Part shown: in pieces, positions 24,711 through 25,845 of the stretch
Position numbering within the stretch: the stretch's first letter is position 1
How the letters are laid out: each line of letters begins with the position of its first letter
Source of the DNA: an uncultured Prevotella sp.
Lineage (GTDB): Bacteria > Bacteroidota > Bacteroidia > Bacteroidales > Bacteroidaceae
DNA length: 25,845 nt
Reading direction: 5' to 3'
NCBI GenBank assembly: GCA_934190685.1
Contig: CAKPTK010000017.1
Span: forward strand, 1 to 25,845
Made by a program: the position numbers and the translations under genes
The notes under the pieces: generated by a model
What the model was told of the DNA's origin: nothing
What the model saw: only the letters and a program-made list of their open reading frames with translations
Databases searched by the model: none

Positions 24711-25010
24711 ATCTCTCTTAGTTTATATTTAATTGAATTTCTTATCTTCTTATATCTTTTTATACACACTTAAAGACAGAATGGTGACATTATCACGCAC
24801 AAAAATTAAGTTAAAATAACAATGTGAACAAATTCCGGCCCGAATCTTTTCAAGTTTGTACAAGCTTATCCGCCAATCGTTATCAAAACTCTTTTTATGT
24901 GAAAAAGAAATAAAGAGCGTACCCCAAAAGCCAACTAAGGAGTCTTATATATAGAGCGTAGCCACGATAGGCTGCGCCAGAAAAGAGAATTCAATCAACA
25001 AAACAGAACA
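24711..25010. other. Divergent intergenic region upstream of two thiol-redox transcription units
   Basis: This 300-bp A/T-rich region separates the broken gene (minus) from the CGWC thioredoxin gene (plus) and must carry promoters for both. I found no perfect TAnnTTTG on either strand. Visible structures are the near-palindrome AAGTTTGTACAAGCTT (24852-24867, one mismatched pair), the hairpin GCGTAGCC/GGCTGCGC (24956-24963 with 24970-24977) about 34-55 bp before the plus-strand ATG, and AGAGCGTA repeated at 24914 and 24953. Confidence 0.6.
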
Positions 25011-25845
25011 ATGAAAAAGGGAATTTATTCCGTTGCTGTTGCTGCAGCCATGATGCTGGCAGCCGGCAGTGCCAACGCACAAGTCAAAATCTCGGGCAAG
25101 TTCGACAATTTCAAGGGCAACAAGATTGTGGTTGCCTCCAGAACAGCCAATGGTATGAAGCAAGACACCATCGCCGTAAACAATGGCGCTTTTGAATATG
25201 CCAATGCCAACAAAAAGGATTTGGCCAACTATTATCTGCTCGACCCGAGCAACAAAGGAGCCTACATACAGGTTTTCGTGATGCCCAATCAGCCTTTGCA
25301 GTTGACCGGAAGCATGGAAAACTATCACATCAGTGGCTCTCCTCTTTATAATAAAGTGGACAAGATTTGCGACCAGCTCGACCCCATTGAAGTCAAGAGA
25401 AATGCCGTGATGGACGAATATCGCAGTCAGATTGGGAATATGAAGACCGATGCCCAGAAGGACTCTTTGGTAAAAGTGTGCCAAGGGAAACTGGATGTGG
25501 CCGACAAGGAACTCAAGGATTTTGTGATGAGCTATATCAAGGCTCATGGCAATGAAGAGGCAACTTGCTACCTCGTTCCAATGTGTGAAGATGTCAACGC
25601 CGCTATCAACATGCTGACCCCTGCAGTTCAGAAGAGCGCTTTCGCAGCCTACTACAAGCCCGCCAAGGATATGGCTGACATGCAGGCCAAGCAGCGTGAG
25701 ATGGAGAAGAAGACAGCTGTGGGCACCATGGCACCCGATTTCACCCTCAAAGACCTCAACGGCAAGGACTTCAAACTCTCAAGTCTTCGCGGCAAATATG
25801 TGCTGCTCGACTTCTGGGGTTCATGGTGCGGATGGTGCATCAAGG
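25011..25845 (+). CDS. Secreted DUF4369/thioredoxin-family protein with CGWC active site, cut by the window edge
   Basis: The frame is open from the ATG at 25011 to the right edge (278 codons, no stop). The signal peptide is [20 protein letters not shown] followed by ANA. A DUF4369-like domain (about 25-110, [16 protein letters not shown]) and a helical, charged linker (about 115-235) follow. Then comes the start of an AhpC/TSA-thioredoxin domain with [18 protein letters not shown] and the redox motif SWCGWC (Cys 273 and Cys 276). About 80-90 C-terminal residues, including the cis-Pro loop, should lie beyond the window. It is a paralogue of the minus-strand CFWC protein, sharing the segment [20 protein letters not shown], but transcribed in the opposite direction. 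An envelope thiol-disulfide reductase role is expected; the partner is unknown. Confidence 0.92.
   Translation, partial: MKKGIYSVAVAAAMMLAAGSANAQVKISGKFDNFKGNKIVVASRTANGMKQDTIAVNNGAFEYANANKKDLANYYLLDPSNKGAYIQVFVMPNQPLQLTGSMENYHISGSPLYNKVDKICDQLDPIEVKRNAVMDEYRSQIGNMKTDAQKDSLVKVCQGKLDVADKELKDFVMSYIKAHGNEEATCYLVPMCEDVNAAINMLTPAVQKSAFAAYYKPAKDMADMQAKQREMEKKTAVGTMAPDFTLKDLNGKDFKLSSLRGKYVLLDFWGSWCGWCIK

Overview
The window looks like chromosomal DNA from a gut or oral Bacteroidales, most likely a Prevotella/Segatella-type organism. The reasons are paired SusC/SusD genes, lipoproteins with Bacteroidetes-style signal peptides, DUF4369-plus-thioredoxin proteins, the rbfA-FtsX permease gene pair, missing Shine-Dalgarno sequences, and several copies of the Bacteroidetes -7 promoter element TAnnTTTG. 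The genus is an inference, not a database result.

Positions 1-16746 (all minus strand) form one co-oriented locus read from right to left. In transcription order it holds a four-repeat FAS1 (fasciclin) lipoprotein, SusC-1, SusD-1, a two-repeat FAS1 lipoprotein, a strongly divergent FAS1-like lipoprotein, SusC-2 and SusD-2. A strong terminator-like hairpin follows, then a secreted protein cut by the window edge. Gaps between the first seven genes are only 8-45 bp, so they are probably one operon. It starts from a promoter near 16870 that has a perfect -7 box, no obvious -33 box, and an upstream pair of 20-bp direct repeats with an 18-bp period that looks like an activator site. The layout is that of a compound polysaccharide-utilisation-type uptake system. 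FAS1 lipoproteins take the places where surface glycan-binding proteins usually sit. No glycosidase, lyase or regulator is visible, so the substrate is unknown.

Positions 17065-22190 are housekeeping. rbfA and a LolC/E-type lipoprotein-release permease (minus) overlap by ATGA. A divergently transcribed anaerobic sulfatase-maturase-type radical SAM enzyme and methionyl-tRNA synthetase (plus) follow; metG ends in a clear intrinsic terminator. The lipoprotein-release permease and the sulfatase maturase fit a lifestyle based on surface lipoproteins and sulfated glycans.

Positions 22191-22639 lie between convergent genes and hold a perfect palindrome, two related 19-bp hairpin repeats, a tandem 11-mer and a 28-bp perfectly alternating pyrimidine-purine tract inside a terminator-like hairpin.

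Positions 22640-25845 are a thiol-redox neighbourhood. A secreted DUF4369/thioredoxin protein with an unusual CFWC active site lies next to a broken gene, whose ThuA-like N-terminus and DsbD-alpha-like C-terminus are now in different frames. A second, divergent DUF4369/thioredoxin protein (CGWC) runs off the right edge. No tRNA, rRNA, CRISPR array or transposase was seen.
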